Part shown: positions 16,351-25,351 of the stretch, in pieces
How positions within the stretch are numbered: the first letter of the stretch is position 1
Layout: each line of letters starts with the position of its first letter
NCBI GenBank assembly: GCA_016124425.1
Contig: WGNT01000042.1
Coordinates: 24,630 to 88,629, forward strand
Direction of reading: 5' to 3'
DNA: 64,000 nt
Origin: Cytophagales bacterium
Lineage (GTDB): Bacteria; Bacteroidota; Bacteroidia; Cytophagales; Cyclobacteriaceae
Notes under the pieces: generated by a model
Seen by the model: only the letters and a program-made list of their open reading frames with translations
Told to the model about the DNA's origin: nothing
The model's database searches: none
Program-made: the position numbers and the translations under genes

Positions 16351-17763
16351 TTACTTAACTGGCGCTACAAAACTTGTTTTTATACGATCGATTACCTTTC
16401 CTTCCTGGATTAACAGTAAGACAAGATCTTCTTGATTTGCGTCGATATTCTGTTGATCCTTGATAACAAAAAATCTTCCGTCAAACTTGGTTTGTCCTTC
16501 GAGCGTCCAGTCAGTATCTCCTACCATCTCTAGCCGGAACATATCGTCTTCCGGAACTAGAGCGACTTTCTGGCTATCAAACGTCTTATTTATGAACGTT
16601 ACCTCATAAAGGTTACTGACTTCTCCTCCTCCTCGCTCTTGATAGGTCATGCCACGAAACCTTGTAACGGTAGCGCCCAAATCTTCTCTAGTAGTCAATA
16701 GCGACAAAAATGCCAGGACGAGCAGTAGCAGCACGACCGAATACCCTTTTACCCTAGGGGTGAACAAACGCTGTGTGCCCTCTTTGATATTCGTTTCTGA
16801 GGCGTATCGGATGAGACCTTTTGGTCTATCTACTTTCTCCATTACTTCGTCGCAGGCATCAATACAAGCAGTACAATTGACACATTCCATTTGTACGCCA
16901 TTTCGAATATCAATGCCTGTAGGACATACCTGAACACACAGCGTGCAGTCAATACAGTCACCGAGGTTTTCATTGACCGGCTGATTTTTGCGGATCATAC
17001 CCCTTGGCTCGCCCCGAACGTGGTCGTAAGCAACATTGATGGAGTTGTTGTCCAATAACACTCCCTGTAATCTGCCATAGGGGCAGACAACAAGGCATGC
17101 TTGCTCCCGAAACCAAGAAAAAACAAACAGGAAAATCCCCGTAAAGGCTATCAAGCCCAGAAATCCTGCTAGATTTTCGCCCGGCGGTTGGATGACGATT
17201 TCAAGTACGCGATCAATCCCGATCAGATAGGCCATTACAGTATGAGAAATCAGTAGGGAGATCAGCAGAAAAACGGACATTTTTAATGACTTTTTCTTGA
17301 TTTTTTCCCCATTCCAAGGCATCTCATTAAGCTTTCGCTGTTGATTTGCATCGCCTTCTATCCAATATTCAATTTTCCGGAAGACCATTTCCATAAAAAG
17401 GGTCTGCGGACAGGCCCAACCACAAAATACCCTCCCAAAAACCACGGTAAATAGGATGATAAAAACCACAAAAATAAGCAGCAAGAATATGAGTAAATAG
17501 GTGTCTTGCGGCCAAAACACAAATCCAAAAATGATGAATTTACGCTCGAAGATATTAAACAACAGCCAGGGCCTTCCATCTACCCTAATAAAAGGACCAG
17601 CAAAAAGAATAGCCAGCAATACCCATGACAGATAGGTTCTCCATTGGTAAAATCTCCCAGACACTTTCTTAGGATATATCCAACTTCGACTCCCGTCTTC
17701 TTTGACCGTACCGAGCGAATCCCGGAAATTTTCGGGCAGGATTGCATTATTTTTCTTGTTCAT
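16351..17763 (-). CDS. ccoG: Cytochrome c oxidase accessory protein CcoG (RdxA/FixG)
   Basis: A 470-residue membrane ferredoxin-like protein. It has several transmembrane helices, the FCGWACPQTLFMEMVFR motif and a second cysteine helix segment (EQACLVVCPYGRLQG). Two 4Fe-4S ferredoxin motifs follow, CIDCTLCVQVCP and CVNCTACIDAC, and a C-terminal Ig-like FixG_C domain completes the protein. CcoG is thought to act as a Cu(II) reductase in cbb3 assembly. It lies between ccoP and ccoH. Confidence 0.93.
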   Translation of the reverse strand: MNKKNNAILPENFRDSLGTVKEDGSRSWIYPKKVSGRFYQWRTYLSWVLLAILFAGPFIRVDGRPWLLFNIFERKFIIFGFVFWPQDTYLLIFLLLIFVVFIILFTVVFGRVFCGWACPQTLFMEMVFRKIEYWIEGDANQQRKLNEMPWNGEKIKKKSLKMSVFLLISLLISHTVMAYLIGIDRVLEIVIQPPGENLAGFLGLIAFTGIFLFVFSWFREQACLVVCPYGRLQGVLLDNNSINVAYDHVRGEPRGMIRKNQPVNENLGDCIDCTLCVQVCPTGIDIRNGVQMECVNCTACIDACDEVMEKVDRPKGLIRYASETNIKEGTQRLFTPRVKGYSVVLLLLVLAFLSLLTTREDLGATVTRFRGMTYQERGGGEVSNLYEVTFINKTFDSQKVALVPEDDMFRLEMVGDTDWTLEGQTKFDGRFFVIKDQQNIDANQEDLVLLLIQEGKVIDRIKTSFVAPVK

Positions 17764-17833
17764 AGGTATTCCTTTCTACTATGTAGCACCGCTGTAATCA
17801 GTTGCCGACCACAGCGGTGCTTGTACATTTTGG

Positions 17834-18757
17834 TTAGCTTTCTTCGAGTCCTAAATCGTCCTCTGTGAGCGCATCAACGGGCTCCTCAATCGCAGGTTCA
17901 TAGAGGTCCCCCTGAGGGTCTTTTGGATTGGCCGGAGTGGTGCCTCCTAATGTGAGTACATAGCTTGAAACCTGTTGCATTTCTTCTGGACTTAGTTGGT
18001 CTTGCCAAGGAATCATTCCCTTTTCGATCACGCCATATTTCACTACCCGAAATACATCCTCGATAGCACCGCCGTGTATCCAATACTTATCCGTCAGGTT
18101 CGGTCCAACACCTCCCCCACCGTCAATGGCATGACAGGCTACACAGTTATTCTCATAGAGCGCCATCCCTGCTTTAATTGAAGGACCGCTTGCATCATAC
18201 TGTACATTTGTCTCATCGATTGACGATACGGCCAGAAGCTGACGTTGTTCTGTTTCGACAGCAGCTAAAGCAAGTTCTTGTTCATACTCTTCCAACTGCG
18301 TATTGCCGATACCTAGCACGCTGTAATTCACAAAATAGACTACCGCAAAGACAATCGTTATATAGAAAACGTACCTCAACCATGGAGGCATGAAGTTATC
18401 CAGTTCACGTATTCCATCATACGTATGGTCCAACTGGATGTCCTTTTCCTCTGCTACCGGTTTCATTTCTCCGACGATGTATTTCTGCTTAAAGTCAAGC
18501 CACCAAGAAGACTCCTCCGCCATTTCGGGAGATTGCTTTCTAAGTACAGAGCTTAAAAACACCAAAAGGTAGATCATCAACAACATCAGAAAAATGATGA
18601 GTAGGAGTAAAATACCCATGATCGCTAAAAGGGTCACTTCACCGCTACCCAGCGTACTCAGCCCCTCGATCCAGCCGATCTCAGAGGTCTGTGCAAGTGC
18701 CGGGAAAGTTGAAAATATCCCGAACAGGAAAATCAAAATCAGCTTAAATCTCTTCAT
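17834..18757 (-). CDS. ccoP: cbb3 oxidase subunit III (CcoP), single c-type haem form
   Basis: Membrane cytochrome c that passes electrons to CcoO/CcoN. The order is: cleavable-looking signal or first helix, a long hydrophobic helix (about residues 41-70), an amphipathic linker, a second helix near 128-147 and one cytochrome c domain. Only one CxxCH haem site is present (CVACH, residues 205-209) with an axial Met candidate in KGMIPW, whereas proteobacterial CcoP has two haems. Single-haem CcoP is, to my knowledge, usual in Bacteroidota. The gene starts inside the end of ccoQ (14-nt overlap). Confidence 0.92.
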   Translation of the reverse strand: MKRFKLILIFLFGIFSTFPALAQTSEIGWIEGLSTLGSGEVTLLAIMGILLLLIIFLMLLMIYLLVFLSSVLRKQSPEMAEESSWWLDFKQKYIVGEMKPVAEEKDIQLDHTYDGIRELDNFMPPWLRYVFYITIVFAVVYFVNYSVLGIGNTQLEEYEQELALAAVETEQRQLLAVSSIDETNVQYDASGPSIKAGMALYENNCVACHAIDGGGGVGPNLTDKYWIHGGAIEDVFRVVKYGVIEKGMIPWQDQLSPEEMQQVSSYVLTLGGTTPANPKDPQGDLYEPAIEEPVDALTEDDLGLEES

Positions 18758-18935
18758 GACCAGTATCGTTTTTAGGTTCGTCGTTGAATGGCATGCTTTT
18801 CATGTGGTCCACGTAGGTTTTGTCCACCTGAATGATCCAGATGAACATTCCTACAAAAAAGAGCACAAACATGACTAGAGAAATAATCGGGTAAATCTCT
18901 ATGTCTTCTATGGATCTTAACAGTTCTTTATACAT
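18744..18935 (-). CDS. ccoQ: cbb3 oxidase small subunit CcoQ-like
   Basis: A 63-residue single-helix protein (IYPIISLVMFVLFFVGMFIWIIQV) with a short polar tail, in the exact ccoQ position between ccoNO and ccoP. CcoQ stabilises the oxidase complex. The 14-nt overlap with ccoP indicates translational coupling. Sequence similarity within CcoQ is weak in general, so position is the main evidence. Confidence 0.85.
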   Translation of the reverse strand: MYKELLRSIEDIEIYPIISLVMFVLFFVGMFIWIIQVDKTYVDHMKSMPFNDEPKNDTGHEEI

Positions 18936-18946
18936 GTGATGAAAAT

Positions 18947-21079
18947 TTAAGGATTTGTGGCCGCGGTTCTTTTGATGTCAGTTCCCAAACGCTGCAAATA
19001 CGCAATCAAGGCTACGATCTCTGTATCTGGAGCTACTTCTACGCCGTTTTCTTTGAGTCCTGCAGCGATGGCGTTGGCTTGGATATTTAAATCATTTATC
19101 GCTACCTCATCGTATCCTTCGGGATAAGGCACACCAAATTTCTGCATGGTCCTAATTTTAGCGGGAAGATCTTCATGGTCCATGGTATTGTTCACCAACC
19201 ACGGATAAGGAGGCATAAGTGATCCTGGAGACATGCTTCTTGGGTCTACCATATGGTGGTAATGCCAGCTGTCCGGATACTTGCCACCCACTCTATGTAG
19301 GTCCGGGCCTGTGCGCTTTGATCCCCACAAGAAAGGCCTATCATATACATATTCACCTGCTTTGGAATATTCTCCATAGCGCTCTGTTTCAGCCCTGAAC
19401 GGACGGATCATTTGGGAATGACATCCAACACACCCGTGGGAAATGTACAGATCCCTTCCTTGAAGCTCCAGTGGAGTATAAGGCGTTACGCTAGTGATCG
19501 TTGGAACGTTTGATTTTACCATGATCACGGGTATAATCTCCACAACACCGCCGATTAATATTGCCACGGTAGCCAAAATGGTAAAGAAAACGGGCTTTCT
19601 TTCCCAGGCTCTGTGCCAAAATTCACCGGATGTATTTACATGCTTTTCTAACGCAGCTGCTTCATCAGCTTCCTCCTCCTGGAAAGAACCCTGGGAAGCT
19701 GTTTTTATCAGGTTGTAAACCATGATAATTGCCCCGGATAAGTAGAGTAATCCACCAAACGCCCTTAACATATACATAGGTACGATTTGAATAACGGTCT
19801 CCAGGAAATTCGGATATGCAAGCCTACCGCCATCTCCAAACTCCATCCACATCAAACTTTGTGTGAGGGCGGCAACATACATGGGAAGGGCATAGAACAA
19901 TATCCCCAAGGTTCCCATCCAGAAATGGGTGTTCGCAAGTTTGGTTGAATACAGGGTGGTCCTCCACATTCTAGGCCAAAGCCAGTACAGCATGGAAAAG
20001 GTCAAAAATCCATTCCATCCCAATCCTCCGATATGTACGTGGGCAACGATCCAGTCTGTATAATGCGCGATTGCATTCACATTTTTCAGCGAGAGGAGTG
20101 GCCCTTCAAACGTAGCCATACCATAAGCCGTAACGGCCACCACCATAAATTTCAATACCGGGTCGACTCGAACCTTATCCCAGGCACCCCTCAGCGTAAG
20201 AAGGCCGTTTACCATACCTCCCCAAGAAGGGGCAATCAACATCACCGAAAATGCCACGCCCAATACTTGTGCCCATTCAGGCAAAGCAGTATAAAGGAGG
20301 TGGTGCGGGCCTGCCCATATGTAAATAAAGATAAGCGACCAGAAGTGGACGATGGAAAGTTTATACGAGTAAACGGGGCGGTTTGCAGCCTTAGGCAGGT
20401 AGTAATACATCAATCCCAAGAAGGGAGTGGTCAGGAAAAACGCCACGGCATTATGGCCGTACCACCACTGTACCAGCGCATCCTGTACTCCTGCATAGGC
20501 CGAATAGCTCTTGAAAAAAGAGACGGGCAACGCAAATGAATTGAAAATGTGCAAGACGGCTACGGTAACAAAGGAAGCCAAGTAAAACCAAATGGCCACG
20601 TACATGTGCTTCTCCCTACGTTTTATCAACGTACCGATCATGTTGGCTCCAAATGCAACCCACACTAACGCAATGGCGATATCTATCGGCCACTCTAGTT
20701 CGGCATATTCCTTGGAGGTAGTAAGTCCCAGCGGAAGCGTAATTACTGCCGAAACGATTATGGCCTGCCAGCCCCAAAAATGAAACCAGCTCAGCGTCTT
20801 GTTCCACATGGGAGCCTTGAGTAGCCGGGGCATGGAGTAATAAATGCCTGCAAAAATGGCATTTCCTACAAAAGCAAAGATTACCGCATTGGTGTGAAGC
20901 GGCCTTATTCTGCCGAAGGTAGTATACGGATTTCCCAAATTGGCCTCAGGCAGAAAAAGCTGCGTAGCGGCCAGCACGCCTATGAGCATTCCAGCCAACC
21001 CCCAAATAACGGTGGCTGCGCCGAAGTATTTTACGATCTTATTATCGTAATAAAACCGTTCCAGTGATGTTTCTGACAT
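18947..21079 (-). CDS. ccoNO: cbb3 oxidase fused subunits I and II (CcoN-CcoO)
   Basis: Catalytic haem-copper subunit fused to the monohaem cytochrome c subunit in one 710-residue chain. The CcoN part (about 1-470) has the haem-copper helices with HTNAVIFAFVGN, WWYGHNAVAFFLTTP (Cu-B His and cross-linked Tyr region), WAGPHHLLYTALPEW and the HVHIGGLGWNGF haem ligand helix. The CcoO part begins after a linker and carries GCVGCHSQM (c-type haem) and the SPGSLMPPYPWL axial Met region. It reduces oxygen to water with high affinity and pumps protons. The fusion is typical of Bacteroidota. Confidence 0.95.
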   Translation of the reverse strand: MSETSLERFYYDNKIVKYFGAATVIWGLAGMLIGVLAATQLFLPEANLGNPYTTFGRIRPLHTNAVIFAFVGNAIFAGIYYSMPRLLKAPMWNKTLSWFHFWGWQAIIVSAVITLPLGLTTSKEYAELEWPIDIAIALVWVAFGANMIGTLIKRREKHMYVAIWFYLASFVTVAVLHIFNSFALPVSFFKSYSAYAGVQDALVQWWYGHNAVAFFLTTPFLGLMYYYLPKAANRPVYSYKLSIVHFWSLIFIYIWAGPHHLLYTALPEWAQVLGVAFSVMLIAPSWGGMVNGLLTLRGAWDKVRVDPVLKFMVVAVTAYGMATFEGPLLSLKNVNAIAHYTDWIVAHVHIGGLGWNGFLTFSMLYWLWPRMWRTTLYSTKLANTHFWMGTLGILFYALPMYVAALTQSLMWMEFGDGGRLAYPNFLETVIQIVPMYMLRAFGGLLYLSGAIIMVYNLIKTASQGSFQEEEADEAAALEKHVNTSGEFWHRAWERKPVFFTILATVAILIGGVVEIIPVIMVKSNVPTITSVTPYTPLELQGRDLYISHGCVGCHSQMIRPFRAETERYGEYSKAGEYVYDRPFLWGSKRTGPDLHRVGGKYPDSWHYHHMVDPRSMSPGSLMPPYPWLVNNTMDHEDLPAKIRTMQKFGVPYPEGYDEVAINDLNIQANAIAAGLKENGVEVAPDTEIVALIAYLQRLGTDIKRTAATNP

Positions 21080-21080
21080 A

Positions 21081-21263
21081 TTATTTTGATTTTGTTGATG
21101 GTAATTGCTTTTCTTTGTTTTTAACTTTTTGGTCGAATAAAATGCGGACGGATGGGGTATAGGTGTCGTCGTACTGCCCGCTTTTCATTGCTCTTATGAA
21201 GAGCCACAAAAAGGAGGAGGCCATTACGATACTTATACCAATCAAAATGAAGATAACTTCCAT
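21081..21263 (-). CDS. ccoS: cbb3 oxidase maturation protein CcoS
   Basis: A 60-residue protein with one N-terminal helix (IFILIGISIVMASSFLWLFIRAMKSGQYDD) and the characteristic SGQYDD-type motif after it. CcoS is required to insert haem b and copper into cbb3 oxidase. It lies between ccoI and ccoNO with 1-2 nt gaps, so all are co-transcribed. Confidence 0.92.
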   Translation of the reverse strand: MEVIFILIGISIVMASSFLWLFIRAMKSGQYDDTYTPSVRILFDQKVKNKEKQLPSTKSK

Positions 21264-21265
21264 GG

Positions 21266-23698
21266 CTACATAATTTTTGTTTTTAAACCTCTCTTATACG
21301 CCAAATAATTGGTGGTCACGGTTGTAAAGATCACCACCGAGATACTGCTAAGCGGCATTAAGACGGCGCAGAATACCGGGCTGACTAACCCTTGGACGGC
21401 GAAGAATATCCCTATGGCGTTGTAAGTAAAACTCAGCCCAAAGCTCGCTTTAATGATGGTTTTACTCAGCTTTGAAAACTCCAGATAAGCGGGCAAACGC
21501 GAAAGTGCAGAAGCATCCATTATTGCGTCACTCGCGGGCGAAAAATTCGATGCTGCTGCCGTCAATGCAATACCAACATGGCTTTCTCGAAGTGCTCCGG
21601 CATCGTTCAATCCATCTCCTATCATCAAGACATGTCTCCCTCGCCGGCGCATTTTTTTCACATATTTTAGCTTGTCAGCTGGGCCTTGGTTGAAGTTCAT
21701 CACAACATTACTTCCAAATACATTCACCAAATGTTCCCGCTCATGTCCGTGATCTCCGGAGAGGAAATGTATCTTCCGCCCCGCTCCAATGCGGTTGACG
21801 ACATCTGAAATCCCGGGCCTCAAACCGCTTTGGATCCAAAAGAAGCCAAGAACCTCCCCCTCTACAGCAACGAATACTTGGTTTCCAGCTAAACCATCGG
21901 TCGCTTTTGCGCCTGTAAAAGTGTCAGAACCAAGGCGGATTTCCTGTCCTTTATAATACCCGAGCAGTCCTTTTCCCTTAAGTTCGGTCACGCCCGCTAC
22001 AAGCTCGACGGATACGTCCTCCAGCCAGGAATTGATCCTATTGCTCAGCGGATGGGTGGATTGGTTCACGAGGAACTTTACAATTCCCTTTGTCTGCTGA
22101 GTCAGTGGTTCTCCTTCATAGGTAATGCTTGCCTCTGCGGGATTGGTAAGGGTTCCGGTTTTATCAAAAACGACGGTATCTACCTGCGCCATCCGTTCTA
22201 TCACTTCGGCGTTTTTCAGGTAAAACTTTCCTTGACCAAATATCCGAAGTGTATTTCCCAGGGTGAAAGGAGTGGACATAGCCAAAGCGCAGGGACAGGT
22301 GATGATAAGCACAGCCGTAAATGCCCTTACCCCAAGGGATACATCCGTAAAGCTCCAGTAGGCAAGTGCAGCGAATGCTATCAGCAATACTGTCACCGTA
22401 AACTTGCCGCTTATGCGTGTAGCGAGGCTTTCGAGTGATGCTTCTTTTTTCTTTAGAAATGCTTCGTTATTCCATAAATCTGTCAAATAGCCCTGGGAAG
22501 GAGATTTCTGAACGGTTAGCGTAACTGCGCTCCCTTTTTGACGTCCGCCCGCATAAACTAGCTCTCCAAGCCTTTTAAGAACAGGAACTTCCTCCCCGGT
22601 CACAAAGCTGTAGTCAATAGCGGCCTCTCCCTCAATCAAAATACTATCTGCTGGGATGAGTTCTTCATGACGAACACGGATAATGTCTCCAACCGAAAGT
22701 TTTGTCAATGGGATAACTTCTTCCATTCCTCGCTTGACCCTCGTTACAGCCACCGGAAAATAGGCCTTGTAATCCCTGTCAAATGCCAATGTATCATAGG
22801 TCTTTTGCTGATACAGCTTCCCTAGCAACAAGAAGAACAATAAGCCTCCTAAGGTGTCCAGATAGCCTTCCTGCCCGACGATGAAGATCTCGTACAGACT
22901 GAATAAAAACAGGGTGATTATCCCGATCGCAATAGGCACGTCCATATTAACGATTCGCCTCCTCAATGCCATCCATGCCGATTTGAAGTAGTCTGTAGCC
23001 GAATAAAAAACTACGGGTAGCGACAACAAGACATTTAGGTAATTGAATAATCCACGGAAATTGTCTGCCAACAACTCTGCTTCTGAAAAATATTCTGGCA
23101 AGCTAAAAAACATCATGTTGCCAAAACAGAAACCAGCTACGGCCAATTTAAAAATCAGTTTTTTATCCACCGATTTGGCAGGTTTACTAGCTATATCTGC
23201 CAAGTTAATGGCTGGCTCATAGCCTATACTGCTCAGGAGTACAACAAGATCCCTTAAGGTAAGGTGTTCATGTCTGAATTTGATATGAACGCTCTTTTTA
23301 AGAAAATCTACTCTTCCGGATATAATGCCTTCATTTAACTGGTGTAGATTTTCCAAAAGCCAGATGCAAGAGGCACAATGGATAAGTGGAATAGTGAAGG
23401 TTACATGGCTGTCGGTTTCGTTTTCAAAATCAATTAATTTATGTACGATCTCCTGATCTAGAAGGTAATCAAATCTATTCGCACGCGATGAGACGCCCCG
23501 CTGAGTGCCGCCTGGGTTTTGTTCGAGGGTATAATACGTACACAGGTCGCTTTCCATTAGTACCTCATACACCAATTTACAACCGGCGCAGCAGAAGTCC
23601 TTCTCATCAAAAGCAATAACCTCGACAGCACATTGCTCCCCACAATGAAAGCATGTTTTGGCAAGTTGTTCGGGCACTATTTTCTGAGTCTTTGACAT
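21266..23698 (-). CDS. ccoI: Copper-transporting P1B-type ATPase CcoI (FixI)
   Basis: An 810-residue copper ATPase that supplies copper for cbb3 oxidase. The N-terminal domain has a Cys cluster (C16, C19, C23, C36, C37, C40) of the CcoI metal-binding type, then an HMA-like site CASC (108-111). The core includes membrane helices, the TGEEVPV actuator motif, the transport motif CPCAL, the phosphorylation motif DKTGT and GDGLNDAGAL. It is the first gene of the cco operon. An FNR-like palindrome and a TAATTTAG -7 element (one mismatch to TAnnTTTG, 23708-23715 minus) lie directly upstream, predicting activation at low oxygen. Confidence 0.95.
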   Translation of the reverse strand: MSKTQKIVPEQLAKTCFHCGEQCAVEVIAFDEKDFCCAGCKLVYEVLMESDLCTYYTLEQNPGGTQRGVSSRANRFDYLLDQEIVHKLIDFENETDSHVTFTIPLIHCASCIWLLENLHQLNEGIISGRVDFLKKSVHIKFRHEHLTLRDLVVLLSSIGYEPAINLADIASKPAKSVDKKLIFKLAVAGFCFGNMMFFSLPEYFSEAELLADNFRGLFNYLNVLLSLPVVFYSATDYFKSAWMALRRRIVNMDVPIAIGIITLFLFSLYEIFIVGQEGYLDTLGGLLFFLLLGKLYQQKTYDTLAFDRDYKAYFPVAVTRVKRGMEEVIPLTKLSVGDIIRVRHEELIPADSILIEGEAAIDYSFVTGEEVPVLKRLGELVYAGGRQKGSAVTLTVQKSPSQGYLTDLWNNEAFLKKKEASLESLATRISGKFTVTVLLIAFAALAYWSFTDVSLGVRAFTAVLIITCPCALAMSTPFTLGNTLRIFGQGKFYLKNAEVIERMAQVDTVVFDKTGTLTNPAEASITYEGEPLTQQTKGIVKFLVNQSTHPLSNRINSWLEDVSVELVAGVTELKGKGLLGYYKGQEIRLGSDTFTGAKATDGLAGNQVFVAVEGEVLGFFWIQSGLRPGISDVVNRIGAGRKIHFLSGDHGHEREHLVNVFGSNVVMNFNQGPADKLKYVKKMRRRGRHVLMIGDGLNDAGALRESHVGIALTAAASNFSPASDAIMDASALSRLPAYLEFSKLSKTIIKASFGLSFTYNAIGIFFAVQGLVSPVFCAVLMPLSSISVVIFTTVTTNYLAYKRGLKTKIM

Positions 23699-23735
23699 CT
23701 ATTGGCTAAATTACTGCGGGATAGAGATAAAAAAC

Positions 23736-23749
23736 ATGACGAAAATCAT
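23736..23749 (-). promoter_or_regulatory. Putative FNR-like operator of the cco operon
   Basis: ATGAC-gaaa-ATCAT is an inverted repeat of the form ATGAY-N4-RTCAT centred about 45 nt before the ccoI ATG. A TAATTTAG -7 element lies 20 nt downstream of the box on the minus strand (23708-23715), so the site would sit near -41 from the transcription start, the usual class II activator position. Confidence 0.7.
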
Positions 23750-23762
23750 TGAAACACATGAT

Positions 23763-24410
23763 TTAGACCGAGAGGTAAAAAGAAAGCCTGTCGTACCACA
23801 TTCCGCCCTTATAGAAGTGAAAAAGAACCTTGGCGAGATCCGACTGGTAATTTTTGGTCGTAATCAGAAGGGTGCATTGATGCTTGACGGCGTAGGACCA
23901 AAAGTCTCCAATTCGGTTGAAATTAAATTTGATGAACGAGGTTTCAGCCGTAGCCTGGCTTACAGCTTGGATAACTTCCTGCTCTTCTTTCATTTTTGAT
24001 TTGGGAATAAAGCTGGGGGAAATAATGGTGGCTTTGCTTTCCCGTACCTGAAACGGAAATAGCGAAAGAAAATGAAAAATAAGTTTGGCGGAGGCGGGTG
24101 TTCCGTCATAGTGAAACAGTAACTTTTCAAAAGCTAGCTCTTTGTCGTAAATCAATACGGGGGTATCGCAAGGCTCTTTTTCCCAAGTGCGCGGAAGCTC
24201 GCTTCCGTGTAGCCAGTAAAGTAGATCTGGAAGATGCGCCGTATATAGCACTGGATCTTTTAATGTGGCTGATCCCCAGTTCCGGTTTTGCTGAATATAT
24301 TCTTGTCCAAAATCCGTAGGCATTTTACTGAAGTAATGAGCACTTATTATCTCTGGTGGAAGTTCGAAATTGACCGGATGATTAACTTTTGCCTGCATGT
24401 TCCCCTTCAT
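23763..24410 (-). CDS. Usp-like protein in the microaerobic cluster
   Basis: A 215-residue cytoplasmic protein without signal or membrane segments. A central stretch LLFHYDGTPASAKLIFHFLSLFP resembles the universal stress protein start (VxYDGSxxSxxA), and the end TLLITTKNYQSDLAKVLFHF resembles the second strand-loop of a Usp fold. No ATP-binding GxxGxxGxS motif is visible. Assignment to Usp is weak and made by eye. Start could be at 24410 or at the ATG at 24398 (MQAKVNHP). A perfect FNR-like palindrome lies about 67 nt upstream and a perfect TAGATTTG -7 element just before the gene, so it is probably induced with the oxidase. Function unknown. Confidence 0.6.
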   Translation of the reverse strand: MKGNMQAKVNHPVNFELPPEIISAHYFSKMPTDFGQEYIQQNRNWGSATLKDPVLYTAHLPDLLYWLHGSELPRTWEKEPCDTPVLIYDKELAFEKLLFHYDGTPASAKLIFHFLSLFPFQVRESKATIISPSFIPKSKMKEEQEVIQAVSQATAETSFIKFNFNRIGDFWSYAVKHQCTLLITTKNYQSDLAKVLFHFYKGGMWYDRLSFYLSV

Positions 24411-24417
24411 TTTTTGA

Positions 24418-24425
24418 CAAATCTA
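24418..24425 (-). promoter_or_regulatory. TAnnTTTG element of the Usp-like gene
   Basis: The minus strand reads TAGATTTG, a perfect -7 element 7 nt before the first ATG (24410). The FNR-like box centre lies about 56 nt upstream of it, which fits a class I activator position near -61. The very short leader favours either the first ATG or the one at 24398. Confidence 0.5.
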
Positions 24426-24469
24426 GGTTCAGGGAGGGACTATACAATTGACTTTAAAGGGGTACAATC

Positions 24470-24483
24470 ATGACTTTTGTCAT
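24470..24483 (-). promoter_or_regulatory. Putative FNR-like operator of the Usp-like gene
   Basis: ATGAC-tttt-GTCAT is a perfect inverted repeat (6-bp arms counting the flanking C and G) with a 4-nt spacer. It lies between the Usp-like gene and the DUF1080 gene, at class I distance from the former. Same form as the sites before ccoI and the Crp/Fnr gene. Confidence 0.65.
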
Positions 24484-24626
24484 GTTTGAGGAGTTTAGGA
24501 AATTTGCCATGGAGTCAGCAGCTAGTGGCCTATAGCTCATCAGATATCAGTTTTCCTCCTAAAAAATCTTTCAAATCGATTTTTTTACTACATTTAAGAA
24601 ATGTGTTCTCCCTAAAAAAGCTTCCC

Positions 24627-25316
24627 ATGAAGATTACTGTCACCTTAGTTATCCTTTGCTTACTTGGTCAATTTCACGTCCTAGCACAGACACAGTCACT
24701 TTTCAATGGAAAAGATTTAACAGGATGGCATGTAGACGTACCCGAAATGGATGATAATCCAGGAGCAATCAATCCTTTTGTCATAAGAAAAGGAAACCTT
24801 GTTTCCTTAGGTACCCCACAAGGCCACCTAATCACAGATAAAGAATACAGCAACTTCAGGATTGAAGCGGTGTACCGGTTTACAGGCAAGCCCGGAAACT
24901 GTGGAATATTGGTCCATGCCTCAACGCCAAGGTCACTGTACGACATGTTTCCCAAATCCATTGAAGTACAGATGATGCATGAGAACGCAGGAGACTTCTG
25001 GTGTATTGTGGAAGACATAGAAGTTCCAGATATGATTGAACGTCGCGGTCCTAAAGACAAATGGGGAATCACAGAGGGTATGAACAGGAGGATTCTGAAC
25101 TTAACGGATGGGTCAGAAAGGCCTGTTGGCAAATGGAACAAATTAGCTATTGAATGCTTCGAAGATCAAATCAAAGTATGGGTAAACGGCACCCTAGTAA
25201 ATCACGGTTTCAATGCCACTGCCACCAAAGGACATGTAGCCGTGCAGGCTGAGGGATCAGAAGTTACGTTTAAAAAACTAACCATTAAGCCAATACAGGA
25301 GCTTTCAGTGAACTAA
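24627..25316 (+). CDS. DUF1080 protein (3-keto-disaccharide hydrolase-like)
   Basis: A 229-residue exported protein of the DUF1080 family (concanavalin-like fold), some members of which hydrolyse 3-keto-disaccharides. The signal peptide ends ...FHVLAQ, giving the start at 24627; longer in-frame extensions upstream have no signal. Family motifs are LFNGKDLTGWHV near the mature N terminus, SNFRIEAVYRF, NCGILVHA and VGKWNKLAIECFEDQIKVWVNG. It probably acts in the periplasm. It is not obviously part of the oxidase regulon, though the palindrome at 24470-24483 is also upstream of it by about 150 nt. Confidence 0.88.
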   Translation: MKITVTLVILCLLGQFHVLAQTQSLFNGKDLTGWHVDVPEMDDNPGAINPFVIRKGNLVSLGTPQGHLITDKEYSNFRIEAVYRFTGKPGNCGILVHASTPRSLYDMFPKSIEVQMMHENAGDFWCIVEDIEVPDMIERRGPKDKWGITEGMNRRILNLTDGSERPVGKWNKLAIECFEDQIKVWVNGTLVNHGFNATATKGHVAVQAEGSEVTFKKLTIKPIQELSVN

Positions 25317-25351
25317 ATTACGGCTACTATATCTCCTTTTCACTTCGCCTT

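Noticed and set aside
23736..23999. Plus-strand ORF overlapping the Usp-like gene
   Set aside because: It is antisense to the Usp-like gene and its first bases are the FNR-like palindrome, so it is a chance frame.
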